Positions 1-6,490 of a stretch of DNA of 9,764 bases are shown piece after piece (within the stretch, counting starts at the first letter, position 1; each line of letters begins with the position of its first letter). The notes under the pieces are model-generated. The model was not told where the DNA came from, ran no database searches, and saw only the letters and a list, made by a program, of their open reading frames with translations. Origin of the DNA: Clostridiales bacterium (lineage in GTDB: Bacteria > Bacillota > Clostridia > Oscillospirales > CAG-272); the NCBI GenBank assembly GCA_018370615.1, contig JAGZAC010000047.1, positions 1-9,764 of the forward strand, written 5' to 3'. Made by a program: the position numbers and the translations under genes.

Positions 1-137
1 TATTCACTATATTCTCTGGGATAATTTGCCCGATCCACTTTATCCCAGATAAACTGAAACAAAAAACCGGTAAGTACAGACAGCAGCAGAATGGAAACAA
101 TCACTCCGCTGCGTATCAGCGCTTTCTTATATTTCAA
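1..137 (-). CDS. Lytic-transglycosylase-like membrane protein, N-terminal 45 codons (runs off left edge)
   Basis: Partial gene; its 3' part lies outside the window. The visible 45 residues are MKYKKALIRS followed by a hydrophobic helix (about residues 11-30) and then WDKVDRANYPREYSE. This is a short basic cytoplasmic end plus one membrane anchor. The stretch ending YPREYSE resembles the start of the extracytoplasmic part of clostridial lytic transglycosylases, which commonly follow coaE; such enzymes cleave peptidoglycan glycan strands outside the membrane. The start is TTG at 137-135. The frame is open only up to a stop at 167-165 and holds no other ATG, GTG or TTG. AGGAG at 153-149 lies 11 nt upstream, a rather long spacing. 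The coaE stop is only 22 bp upstream, so co-transcription with coaE is likely. The catalytic domain is not visible, so the family call rests on the anchor, the short motif and the context. Confidence 0.7.
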   Translation of the reverse strand, partial: MKYKKALIRSGVIVSILLLSVLTGFLFQFIWDKVDRANYPREYSE

Positions 138-159
138 TGCACATGCAACTCCTTTCCGG

Positions 160-789
160 TTATTTCAAAAGAGAGAACCGCCGGATAATCTCGGCAACCT
201 GCTCATTCACATCGGCCATTCCATCGTTGAGAATGACACCATCACACCGTGCCGCTAGTGCGCTGTCAGACATCTGCACATCCAATCTGCGCCGGGCCTC
301 CTCCTCTGTAATGCCATCTCGGGCACAAATCCGCTGTACCAGAAGCGGCAGGGGTGCCCGTACATAAAAGGTTAAATCACACAACGCGTCAAACCCGCTT
401 TCAAACAATACCGGTGCATCAATTAAAACCGCGCCGGCACCTGTCTCCCTCAGCAAGGCGATTTCCCGCTGTGTCTGTTCCTTTATGTACTTGTGAGTGA
501 TAGAATTCAGCTGTTCCAGACGCGTCCCATTCCCCGGTGCAAACACAATTTTTGCAAGGGCCCGCCTGTTCAAATTTCCGTCTGCATCTAAAACGCCGTT
601 CCCAAAAGCTTGCACAATGGCACAAAGACAGGGAGAGGATGCTCCCTCCTGTCCTGTTAGGAGGCTTCTGTACACTGCATCTGTGTCGATGCTGGGAACC
701 CCCATTTTTTCAAATACCCTGCACACGTATCCCTTGCCGCTGCCGCTTCTGCCGCACAGCCCAACAACCTGCATCCTTTTCTCATTCAT
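160..789 (-). CDS. coaE: Dephospho-CoA kinase
   Basis: Catalyses the last step of coenzyme A synthesis in the cytoplasm: ATP-dependent phosphorylation of the 3'-hydroxyl of dephospho-CoA. The protein has 209 residues, normal for the family (about 200). Visible features are the P-loop GRSGSGKG (residues 13-20), the acidic IDTD motif (34-37, equivalent to the usual IDAD), and LIDAPVLFESG (122-132), matching the family's V-D-x-P-LLFE-x-G block. An arginine-rich lid-like segment follows (153-169). One oddity is that the last P-loop residue is Gly20 where Ser or Thr is usual. The ATG at 789-787 overlaps the stop of the upstream oxidoreductase gene as ATGA, and no good ribosome binding site precedes it, so translational coupling is likely. 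The in-frame Met6 is a weaker alternative because its purine run lies too close. The lytic-transglycosylase-like gene follows after 22 bp. Confidence 0.95.
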   Translation of the reverse strand: MNEKRMQVVGLCGRSGSGKGYVCRVFEKMGVPSIDTDAVYRSLLTGQEGASSPCLCAIVQAFGNGVLDADGNLNRRALAKIVFAPGNGTRLEQLNSITHKYIKEQTQREIALLRETGAGAVLIDAPVLFESGFDALCDLTFYVRAPLPLLVQRICARDGITEEEARRRLDVQMSDSALAARCDGVILNDGMADVNEQVAEIIRRFSLLK

Positions 790-1904
790 TCCGTACGCAC
801 CGCTTCTCTTCGACCGCTTTTGTCGGACAAATACGCCGCTTCCATCACGGCCTGTACATGAGCCGCCTCGTCAAAGGAAGGGGATACCCTGCTACCTCGG
901 TGCACTCCGTCCAAAAAGTTATACATACTTGCAAGGTGCCCCCGCAGCCATCCAATCGGTGCCTTTACGCCCGGAAACACGCCTCCCGGCGCAGGATAGC
1001 GCCCGCAACACTCGATTTTCGTATACCCTTTTTCAGAAGCAGCGGCTGTGTTGTCATAAAACCAAAGAAAATTGGGCTGCATTAAATCAAAGCGCAGACT
1101 GCCCCGCTCTCCGTAAATCTCAAAGGAATGATCGTCGTTGGTACCACACATAATCTTTCCTACAGTAATCGTACCACAGGCGCCGCAGGCAAGCTTTGCC
1201 GTAAGATAAAAGGCTTCGTCCGCATTGGTGGTCCATTCGCTCCCGTCCATACCGCGCCGCTTGGGATATGCAATCTGGCTCCATCCGGAAACCTCAACAA
1301 AGGGCCCGCACAGATACTGGATCAAATCTATTGTATGAGAGCCCAAATCAAACAGAACACCGCCGCCGCAAATTTCCCGATTCTGTTTCCAGCCGGCATT
1401 TTTCTCCGGATCGGCAGCACTGCTGTGTAGAAACGCGCCGCGAAAGCTGAGAATCCGCCCAAGCCGCCCGGCGTCTACCAACTCCTTTGCACGCATCACC
1501 GGCAATAGAAATCTGGTATTAAATACAACGGCACAGGTTCTATCGTATGTGTTTGCCAGTGCTGCAATTTCAAAGGCTTCATCTGCAGTAACACAGAGAG
1601 GCTTCTCACAATAAATGTGCTTTCCTGCCATGATAGCCCTTTTCAGTGTCTCATAATGAAATATGTTGGGAGTACAAATATCGATTATATCTATAGTTGG
1701 ATCTGCAATCATCTTTTCCTGGGACACGTATACACGGCCGAGGCCGTATCGGTCACAGGCCGCAGCCGCCGTTTCGGGGTGGGCAGTACATATACCGGCA
1801 ATTTTTGCAGTAAAAGGTAGAGGCGCATAGTAATATTTCAAATTGTCTATAGACCAGGCATGAGTCCGCCCCATACTTCCAAAACCAATCAGCCCGATAT
1901 TCAT
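786..1904 (-). CDS. Gfo/Idh/MocA-family NAD(P)-dependent oxidoreductase
   Basis: A 372-residue member of the glucose-fructose oxidoreductase / inositol dehydrogenase / MocA family, which oxidises or reduces sugars and related polyols with NAD(P). The N-terminal Rossmann domain shows GFGSMG (residues 7-12), CTPN (77-80) and the hallmark CEKPL (99-103), whose Lys101 is the usual catalytic lysine. The C-terminal substrate domain has the G-G-G-V-L-F-D-L-G-S-H-T-I-D block (180-193), with Asp186 and His190 in the conserved active-site positions. Length is normal for the family. The substrate cannot be told from the sequence. The start is ATG at 1904-1902 with AAAGGG about 7 nt upstream. A separate promoter lies inside the end of the preceding gene. 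The stop overlaps the coaE start, which places a sugar-type dehydrogenase in one transcript with CoA synthesis; no biochemical link is evident. Confidence 0.93.
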   Translation of the reverse strand: MNIGLIGFGSMGRTHAWSIDNLKYYYAPLPFTAKIAGICTAHPETAAAACDRYGLGRVYVSQEKMIADPTIDIIDICTPNIFHYETLKRAIMAGKHIYCEKPLCVTADEAFEIAALANTYDRTCAVVFNTRFLLPVMRAKELVDAGRLGRILSFRGAFLHSSAADPEKNAGWKQNREICGGGVLFDLGSHTIDLIQYLCGPFVEVSGWSQIAYPKRRGMDGSEWTTNADEAFYLTAKLACGACGTITVGKIMCGTNDDHSFEIYGERGSLRFDLMQPNFLWFYDNTAAASEKGYTKIECCGRYPAPGGVFPGVKAPIGWLRGHLASMYNFLDGVHRGSRVSPSFDEAAHVQAVMEAAYLSDKSGRREAVRTE

Positions 1905-1955
1905 GACCTAACCCTTTCTATTGCTATATCTTGTCCAAATTTCCATACGAAGAAT

Positions 1956-1984
1956 ATTTTAGCATATTTTTACCAATGATTCAA
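1956..1984 (-). promoter_or_regulatory. Sigma-A-type promoter with extended -10 for the oxidoreductase-coaE transcript
   Basis: On the minus strand the -35 is TTGAAT (1984-1979), the spacer is 17 bp and the -10 is TAAAAT (1961-1956), preceded by TGC, an extended -10. The TAA that starts the -10 box is the stop codon of the upstream YpeB-like gene, so the promoter lies within the end of that ORF. Transcription would begin near 1949 and leave a leader of about 45 nt before the oxidoreductase ATG. Confidence 0.55.
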
Positions 1985-2909
1985 TGACTTTCCGTGAATT
2001 ATCTTCAATTTTCCGTGTGAGCAGCGCCCGTGCATCCATAAAGATAACACTGCCTGTATCTCTGCGCACGCCGACAGTGATTGCGGCATCTGGATAGGCT
2101 GGATACGCCAGACAAAAAAAGAAGCATCCTTCCCGAGCCTCAGCAGAAGCTTCCGTCTCCTGTGGGATACCGGCTCCCCGAAAAGCAGGCGGAAGTGTGC
2201 GCTGCAGAAAAACCACTGCATTTTGCAGACACTCTTCCCTTTCCAATATCGTCTCCTCCACAGTGCAGCCATACACGTAATAATATGGCGCACGCAGAGG
2301 CGCATATACGGCGAGATACCGGTTGGTATGATAAAAATAAACTGTATCATTTATACTGCCTTCTGCAACGGAAAAATTTTCATTCCCCTCAAATACTCCG
2401 GCAAAGGCCTTCTGCATTTCCTCTGTGAGGAAGTCCTCCCCCACAGCGGCATTTTCTGCAGCTGTTGTCTTTTGGGGACTTATGCGTTTGCATAAGCTTT
2501 CAATCGCTTTTCCTTTTTCTGCATTTGTATCTTTGACAAATGTCCCGCTCTGAAAAAGAGCACTCATTTCTGCAAGAAGTGTATCCTGCCAGCTCTCCCT
2601 ATTTTCAGATTGTATACACGTAAAAAGCGTTTCTTTTGCATCTGACGAAATTGACATTCCTGACAGATAATTCCCTGCCTCACGGGACTGTACAGATATC
2701 TGCGCTGCATCAGCGCCTTCCTGATGCAGCAAACACAGCCTCTGTACAGCCTCGCTGAATTGAAAATAATTTTGCGTTTCCATTTTCTCCAATTGCAGTT
2801 CTGCTGCACTTGCCCGCATTTGAGACTGATGCCAAACACCTGCAAAACAGACAAGAGCCGCTGCGAAGCAGGTGACCAGCCGAATATATTTCCTGCGATA
2901 ATCTTTCAT
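1959..2909 (-). CDS. Membrane-anchored YpeB/PepSY-like protein
   Basis: A 316-residue protein with a basic N-terminus (MKDYRRKYIR) and one hydrophobic segment (about residues 10-26), so it is probably anchored in the membrane with the rest outside. The middle (about 35-180) is rich in Gln, Glu and Ala and looks helical. The C-terminus holds YYVYGCTVEE, then CLQNAVVFLQ, then AYPDAAITVGVRRDTGSVIF with MDARALL. That last block resembles the closing PepSY-type repeat of the germination protein YpeB (a YPD, then a short strand, then G-x-I-x-x-x-A). YpeB is normally about 450 residues and works with the cortex hydrolase SleB; no sleB is seen nearby, so this is a shorter relative at best. The start is ATG at 2909-2907, with AAGGAGG 4 nt upstream. 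The ORF is solid; the family name is tentative. Confidence 0.6.
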   Translation of the reverse strand: MKDYRRKYIRLVTCFAAALVCFAGVWHQSQMRASAAELQLEKMETQNYFQFSEAVQRLCLLHQEGADAAQISVQSREAGNYLSGMSISSDAKETLFTCIQSENRESWQDTLLAEMSALFQSGTFVKDTNAEKGKAIESLCKRISPQKTTAAENAAVGEDFLTEEMQKAFAGVFEGNENFSVAEGSINDTVYFYHTNRYLAVYAPLRAPYYYVYGCTVEETILEREECLQNAVVFLQRTLPPAFRGAGIPQETEASAEAREGCFFFCLAYPAYPDAAITVGVRRDTGSVIFMDARALLTRKIEDNSRKVIESLVKIC

Positions 2910-3000
2910 ATTTCCTCCTTTTTTGCGTTTGTATACTTATCAATATTTTGTGATACTTTTCGATGAAAACCCGCTGTATTTTCCGGCAGCATATGCGGAT

Positions 3001-3029
3001 ATTATATCTTTTTCCAAAGACATAAAAAT
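3001..3029 (-). promoter_or_regulatory. Possible promoter for the YpeB-like gene
   Basis: A perfect -10 hexamer TATAAT lies on the minus strand at 3006-3001, about 90 nt upstream of the YpeB-like start. The hexamer 17 bp further upstream (3029-3024, ATTTTT) is a poor -35. The stretch nearer the gene (about 2925-2970, including GTATACAAA) could hold a sporulation-sigma promoter, but I could not match one convincingly. Confidence 0.3.
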
Positions 3030-3056
3030 TTGAAAATAAAATTTTACAACTCCTCC

Positions 3057-3093
3057 GTCAGCTTCGCTGACACCTCCCCTTACACAGGGGAGG
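3057..3093. repeat. Repeat unit A (two adjacent hairpins)
   Basis: Hairpin 1 is GTCAGC, loop TTC, GCTGAC (3057-3071). Hairpin 2 is CCTCCCCT, loop TACAC, AGGGGAGG (3073-3093), followed by CTTAGG. The first stem is 6 bp and the second 8 bp, both perfect. Confidence 0.75.
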
Positions 3094-3217
3094 CTTAGGT
3101 TTATATAGGCCCCCTGTGGGGAAGGCTCTTAGGAACCGAAAGGCCCCTTATTGGGAGGTGCAAAGCACCTCCGGGGGGCATGGCTCCGCGTATGCAAAAA
3201 CTGGGGGATTGTATTAC

Positions 3218-3255
3218 CTCGCCTGCGGCGAGCCATCTCTCCTTACACAGGAGAG
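3218..3255. repeat. Repeat unit B, diverged copy of unit A
   Basis: It has the same architecture as the unit 160 bp upstream. A 6-bp stem with a 3-nt loop (CTCGCC, TGC, GGCGAG; 3218-3232) is followed by CTCTCCT, the identical loop TACAC, and AGGAGAG (3237-3255), then GCTTCG. Stem sequences differ from unit A but remain perfectly self-complementary, so the base changes are paired. That suggests the hairpins themselves are conserved. Confidence 0.7.
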
Positions 3256-3330
3256 GCTTCGTCTGTGTGGCTCGTAGTGAGCAATATCTGCGTCAAGCAG
3301 AAAAAGGGATTGTTCAAAAGGGTAAGCTGT

Positions 3331-3359
3331 TTGACAAGCGCCAGATTCTTTGTTATAAT
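3331..3359 (+). promoter_or_regulatory. Consensus sigma-A promoter of the holB-ricT transcript
   Basis: TTGACA (3331-3336), a 17-bp spacer, and TATAAT (3354-3359): both hexamers match the vegetative consensus exactly. Transcription should start near 3366, only about 23 nt before the holB ATG, leaving a leader just large enough for the GGAGG site. Confidence 0.9.
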
Positions 3360-3388
3360 TATTTATATGAATTTTTGCGGAGGCTGGG

Positions 3389-4378
3389 ATGAAACAATTT
3401 TTTCAAGCTATATATGGCAATGAAAAAACAAAACATCTTATCGGCCGCGACATTTTAGACAAAAAGCAGCATCACGCATACATATTGGAGGGTCCTGCAG
3501 GCAGCGGAAAGCATCTGCTGGCACACGAAATGGCAAAGGCGCTCCTTTGCGAGCAGAGCACAAATGCTCTCCCCTGCGGAATGTGCTCCCACTGTAAAAA
3601 AATTGACGCCCAGTCTTATACAGACATTTTATTTATAAACACAGGCGACAAAGCCACCATTTCTGTTGAGGCGGTCCGGGATGCTCTCTCTACGCTTTCC
3701 TATGCACCAGATGAGGGAAATTATAAAATATATATCATTGAGGATGCAGAAAAAATGACGGTGCAGGCCCAAAATGCATTGCTCCTTTCTCTGGAAGAGC
3801 CCCCGGCATACGCAGTGTTCCTGCTCCTTGTCACCGACGCAGCAGCACTTTTGGAAACCATTCGCAGCCGGGCTGTGACTTTTTCTATGGAAATTTTTTC
3901 TGCAGAGGCTATTTTTGCATTTTTGAAGCAAAGCGGCATTACAGCATCCCAACAAAGGCTGCGGGAAGCCGCATCCGTGTCTGGCGGTTGTATCGGCGCC
4001 GCAAAGGACTTTCTATTGGGTGAAGATAACGCAGCGGTATTGTCCCTTGCAGCACAGGAATGGATAAATCTTTTGTGCACGGGGACGATTGCAGAGGCAC
4101 TGATTTATTGCTCCAATATGAAATATTCCCGGGCGGAATTTGACACATTTTTGAATTGTGCAATGGCCGCCGTACGGGATCGAATCGCTGCAAAGCTAGG
4201 CAGCAAAGACCTTTTGCTGCATCAAAATGAAAAGCAGATACAAGATGTATCTGCAAATACGCTGGGAAAACTGAGCGCATTATACGATGCGCTGTATACC
4301 GCACGGGAGGAAATTGTGCATGCAAACGCCTCCGCATATCCTGTGCTGTGCACACTTACAGAAAAGCACTTTTTTTAA
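3389..4378 (+). CDS. holB: DNA polymerase III subunit delta prime (clamp loader)
   Basis: A 329-residue AAA+ protein of the sliding-clamp loader, which helps load the beta clamp at replication forks. Visible features are the Walker A-type loop GPAGSGK (residues 35-41) and a four-cysteine zinc module (Cys54, Cys63, Cys66, Cys69), with the same 9-3-3 spacing as in E. coli delta prime. A Walker B-like strand KIYIIEDAEKM (113-123) and NALLLSLEEPP (129-139) follow. The SRC-type sensor region reads IRSRAV (158-163), with Ala in place of Cys. The start is ATG at 3389 with GGAGG 5 nt upstream, directly behind a consensus promoter. ricT follows after 26 bp. The B. subtilis neighbours tmk and yaaR are not present upstream, where the repeat region lies instead. 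Confidence 0.95.
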   Translation: MKQFFQAIYGNEKTKHLIGRDILDKKQHHAYILEGPAGSGKHLLAHEMAKALLCEQSTNALPCGMCSHCKKIDAQSYTDILFINTGDKATISVEAVRDALSTLSYAPDEGNYKIYIIEDAEKMTVQAQNALLLSLEEPPAYAVFLLLVTDAAALLETIRSRAVTFSMEIFSAEAIFAFLKQSGITASQQRLREAASVSGGCIGAAKDFLLGEDNAAVLSLAAQEWINLLCTGTIAEALIYCSNMKYSRAEFDTFLNCAMAAVRDRIAAKLGSKDLLLHQNEKQIQDVSANTLGKLSALYDALYTAREEIVHANASAYPVLCTLTEKHFF

Positions 4379-4404
4379 AATTTACCAAACGCATGGAGAA
4401 GAAG

Positions 4405-5337
4405 ATGGAAGAAAATACAAATATATTTGAAAATACAGATAACACACCTGTTGCAGAGCCCCCTGCCAGTGTAGAGGTCGTAGGTGTCAAATTTAAAAAC
4501 GCCGGCAAAATGTATTATTTTTCCCCGGAGGGACGCCGCTTTGCCGTAGATGACAAAGTTATTGTCCGTACCGCCCGCGGCGTGGAGCTCGGCTTTATCT
4601 CTCAGGCAAATAAAACAGTACCCGCAAAGGAAATTGTTGCCCCGCTGTGCCCTGTGCTTCGATCGGCATCGGTGGAAGACATTCAGCGGTGGGAATCCAA
4701 CAAGCAGCTTGAAAAAACGGCCTTTGAGACCTGTGTAAAGCTGATATCCAAGCACAAGCTGGATATGAAGCTCATTGAAGCCGAATACACCTTTGACAAC
4801 TCCAAGCTTTTATTTTATTTTTCCGCAGACGGGAGAGTCGACTTCCGAGATTTGGTAAAGGAGCTCGCCTCTGTATTCCACACCCGCATTGAGCTGCGTC
4901 AGATTGGAATCCGGGATGAAGCGAAAATGATGGGAGGACTGGGTGTGTGCGGCAGACCTTTCTGCTGCTCTACTTTTCTTTCTGATTTTGCCCAGGTTTC
5001 CATCAAAATGGCAAAAGAACAAAATTTAAGTCTGAATTCTTCTAAAATTTCCGGTGCCTGCGGCAGACTGATGTGCTGTCTGCGGTTTGAAAATGAAACC
5101 TATGAAGCAGAACTGCGCGCGACCCCTCCCGTTGACAGCAAGGTAAAAACTCCAGACGGTATTGGATTCGTCACAGAAATCTCCCCCCTTACAGGTATGT
5201 GTAAAGTATCCGTACATGAAAAAGGTATTGATATTATAAAATCATATCACCGGGACAAACTGACGGTCATTGGCAAGCGCAGCCGCGCAGATAAAAATGG
5301 ACACAGTGAAGAAAATGCGGACGAAAATGCGGAATAG
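4405..5337 (+). CDS. ricT: PSP1-domain RicT/YaaT protein
   Basis: A 310-residue member of the RicT (YaaT, PSP1 C-terminal domain) family. In B. subtilis, RicT acts with RicA and RicF as an Fe-S-containing complex that affects RNase Y-dependent mRNA maturation and, through that, sporulation and competence. Two cysteine clusters are visible: CGRPFCCSTF (Cys182, 187, 188) and CGRLMCCLRF (Cys219, 224, 225). These are the family hallmark and likely cluster ligands. The PSP1 core runs from about residue 22 to 290, and an acidic tail (SEENADENAE) ends the protein. I start at ATG 4405 because GGAG (4395-4398) lies 6 nt before it. Longer in-frame starts at 4393 and 4348 lack a ribosome site, and the latter would overlap holB by 31 nt. 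It shares the holB promoter; no terminator is seen between them. B. subtilis yabA, which normally follows, is absent. Confidence 0.95.
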   Translation: MEENTNIFENTDNTPVAEPPASVEVVGVKFKNAGKMYYFSPEGRRFAVDDKVIVRTARGVELGFISQANKTVPAKEIVAPLCPVLRSASVEDIQRWESNKQLEKTAFETCVKLISKHKLDMKLIEAEYTFDNSKLLFYFSADGRVDFRDLVKELASVFHTRIELRQIGIRDEAKMMGGLGVCGRPFCCSTFLSDFAQVSIKMAKEQNLSLNSSKISGACGRLMCCLRFENETYEAELRATPPVDSKVKTPDGIGFVTEISPLTGMCKVSVHEKGIDIIKSYHRDKLTVIGKRSRADKNGHSEENADENAE

Positions 5338-5395
5338 GGTCCATATTCTTTTCTATAAAATTTAAAAAATCACCAAAAATTTTTTATAAAAACCC

Positions 5396-5424
5396 TTTGC
5401 AATGCAGATATTTTGTGGTATACT
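5396..5424 (+). promoter_or_regulatory. Promoter of the ferredoxin gene
   Basis: TTTGCA (5396-5401), a 17-bp spacer, and TATACT (5419-5424), with TGG just before the -10 giving an extended -10. Expected transcription start is near 5431, about 42 nt before the ferredoxin ATG. The AT-rich stretch upstream (5350-5390) could act as an UP element. It holds only a poor AT-only inverted repeat, which I do not call a terminator for ricT. Confidence 0.65.
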
Positions 5425-5472
5425 GTAGCCGCAGCAAGAACTGTAAATTATATTTAAACGGAGGGATTGAAC

Positions 5473-5643
5473 ATGGCATATACAATCACAGACGATTGCA
5501 TCTCCTGCGGTGCATGTGCAGCAGAATGTCCTGTGGATGCAATTTCTGAAGGCGACGGAAAGTACGTAATCGACGCTGACAAATGCCTGGACTGCGGCGC
5601 CTGCGCAGGTGCCTGCCCGGTAGATGCTCCTAAGGCTGACTGA
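5473..5643 (+). CDS. 2[4Fe-4S] ferredoxin, clostridial type
   Basis: A 56-residue low-potential electron carrier. It begins MAYTITDDCISCGACAAECP and has two complete CxxCxxCxxxCP motifs: Cys9, 12, 15, 19 and Cys38, 41, 44, 48. These bind two cubane clusters in the internally duplicated fold of clostridial ferredoxins, which have about 55 residues. The protein is acidic and cytoplasmic. The start is ATG at 5473 with GGAGGG 7 nt upstream. It has its own extended -10 promoter and is closed 8 nt after its stop by a strong terminator, so it is a self-contained unit within the holB-to-tatD cluster. It follows ricT, which itself carries likely Fe-S ligands. Whether it serves RicT or general fermentation metabolism cannot be told; an independent, probably strong unit favours a general role. 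Confidence 0.95.
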   Translation: MAYTITDDCISCGACAAECPVDAISEGDGKYVIDADKCLDCGACAGACPVDAPKAD

Positions 5644-5651
5644 GAACATAT

Positions 5652-5685
5652 GAAAAGGAGCGGAGCGGCAGCTCCGCTCCTTTTC
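5652..5685 (+). terminator. Strong intrinsic terminator after the ferredoxin gene
   Basis: A perfect 15-bp stem, GAAAAGGAGCGGAGC (5652-5666) with GCTCCGCTCCTTTTC (5671-5685), closed by a GGCA loop. The 3' side ends in TTTTC ATTAT. The A-run on the 5' side would also give a U-tail on the other strand, so it may work in both directions. Confidence 0.9.
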
Positions 5686-5715
5686 ATTATCAATAAAACT
5701 TGAAAGGTACTTTTC

Positions 5716-6486
5716 ATGAATTCCAGTATTTCCCCGCTGCCGGATGAGCGTCTGGATATCATCAATGAGAATCTCTCTCTTCTGCAGCTGAAAGAAGGAC
5801 TGACCTTTGGTACAGACGCATATCTTCTGGCTGCATTCACACGGCCCGGACGCACCGCCGGAGCAGATTTGGGAAGCGGCACAGGCGTGGCCTCCTTTTT
5901 ATGCCTTGTGAAAAACAAGCTTCCCCATATGCACGCTTTTGAAATTCAGCCTCGATTTGCCGCATTAATCCAGAAAAATGCAGCACTTAATTCTCTCTCT
6001 GACAAGATCACTGTACATGAAAAAGACATTCGGAATGCGGTTCCCGAGGACACAGGCGGATGGATCGGCAGCGTTATCTCCAATCCGCCGTATATGAAAG
6101 AAAACTGCGGATTTACAAATGCATCCGATGCAAAAAATATCGCCCGCCGGGAAGTATATGGCAATATTGAAGATTTTTGCCGCGCCGCCGCCCGATTGCT
6201 GAAGCACGGGGGATTCTTTACCGTAGTATATCGCCCGGATCGTCTTTCGGATCTTTTCCGTGCCCTGAATGTTAGCGGGCTGGAGCCCAAACGGATTGTC
6301 CTGGTTTATCCAGACACTGCCTCTTCTCCAAGCCTCGCACTGGTGGAAGCGAAAAAAGGTGCCGCCTCTTCCCTTGTGTGGGCAAGGCCTCTCATCATTT
6401 ATCAAACGGGCACCAGAACATATACGGAAGATATGGATAGAGTGTACGATAGTTGTTCGATGGACTTTTTATTTGAAGGAAAGTAA
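5716..6486 (+). CDS. trmN: tRNA1(Val) adenine-37 N6-methyltransferase family protein (TrmN6/YabB)
   Basis: A 256-residue SAM-dependent methyltransferase. The N-terminus reads LPDERLDIINENLSLLQL followed by FGTDAYLLAAF (residues 31-41), the characteristic opening of the TrmN6/YfiC/YabB group. SAM-binding motif I is DLGSGTG (51-57), and the catalytic N6-adenine motif NPPY is at 123-126. ARREV (143-147) and EDFCRAAARLLKHGG (152-166) are also family blocks. E. coli TrmN6 methylates A37 of tRNA-Val; the tRNA target here is inferred. The start is ATG at 5716 with AAAGG 8 nt upstream. rsmI begins 4 nt after the stop, so the two are translated from one message, as in B. subtilis where yabB and yabC are close. 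The gene lies 30 bp behind the ferredoxin terminator and I see no promoter of its own, so it may depend on read-through. Confidence 0.88.
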   Translation: MNSSISPLPDERLDIINENLSLLQLKEGLTFGTDAYLLAAFTRPGRTAGADLGSGTGVASFLCLVKNKLPHMHAFEIQPRFAALIQKNAALNSLSDKITVHEKDIRNAVPEDTGGWIGSVISNPPYMKENCGFTNASDAKNIARREVYGNIEDFCRAAARLLKHGGFFTVVYRPDRLSDLFRALNVSGLEPKRIVLVYPDTASSPSLALVEAKKGAASSLVWARPLIIYQTGTRTYTEDMDRVYDSCSMDFLFEGK

Positions 6487-6490
6487 AGAT

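Larger units (their letters stand above)
3050..3282. repeat. Cluster of palindromic interspersed-repeat units in the divergent intergenic region
   Basis: Within the 479-bp gap between the divergent gene blocks, this stretch is packed with short perfect palindromes and has no convincing ORF. They are: GTCAGC/GCTGAC (3057-3071), CCTCCCCT/AGGGGAGG (3073-3093), GGAGGTGC/GCACCTCC (3154-3172), CTCGCC/GGCGAG (3218-3232), CTCTCCT/AGGAGAG (3237-3255) and GCTC/GAGC (3270-3282). Two of the pairs form the same composite unit twice. A stretch at 3108-3126 looks like a decayed inverted copy of the same unit. This style of CTCC-rich palindrome near 'TACAC' loops is typical of interspersed repeats in gut Clostridia genomes. 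It resembles a REP or MITE-type element; no transposase is present. Confidence 0.7.

Noticed and set aside
497..1153. Plus-strand open frames opposite coaE and the oxidoreductase
   Set aside because: The translations have no recognisable motifs and the opposite strand carries two clear enzymes with intact signatures.
3050..3282. CRISPR array
   Set aside because: There are only two or three diverged palindromic units, with no regular spacing, no identical direct repeats and no cas genes.
3151..3423. Small plus-strand ORFs across the repeat region and holB promoter
   Set aside because: They run through palindromic repeats and the promoter, lack proper ribosome sites, and give motif-free translations.
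4348..4404. Longer N-terminus for RicT starting at 4348 or 4393
   Set aside because: The 4348 start would overlap holB, neither has a ribosome site, and ATG 4405 has GGAG at 6-nt spacing.
5345..5392. Terminator after ricT
   Set aside because: Only an AT-only imperfect inverted repeat without a GC stem is present; it is more likely an AT-rich upstream element of the ferredoxin promoter.
6269..6490. Longer N-terminus for RsmI starting at 6269
   Set aside because: The extension lies almost wholly inside trmN in another frame, and RsmI homology begins right after ATG 6491, giving the usual length.
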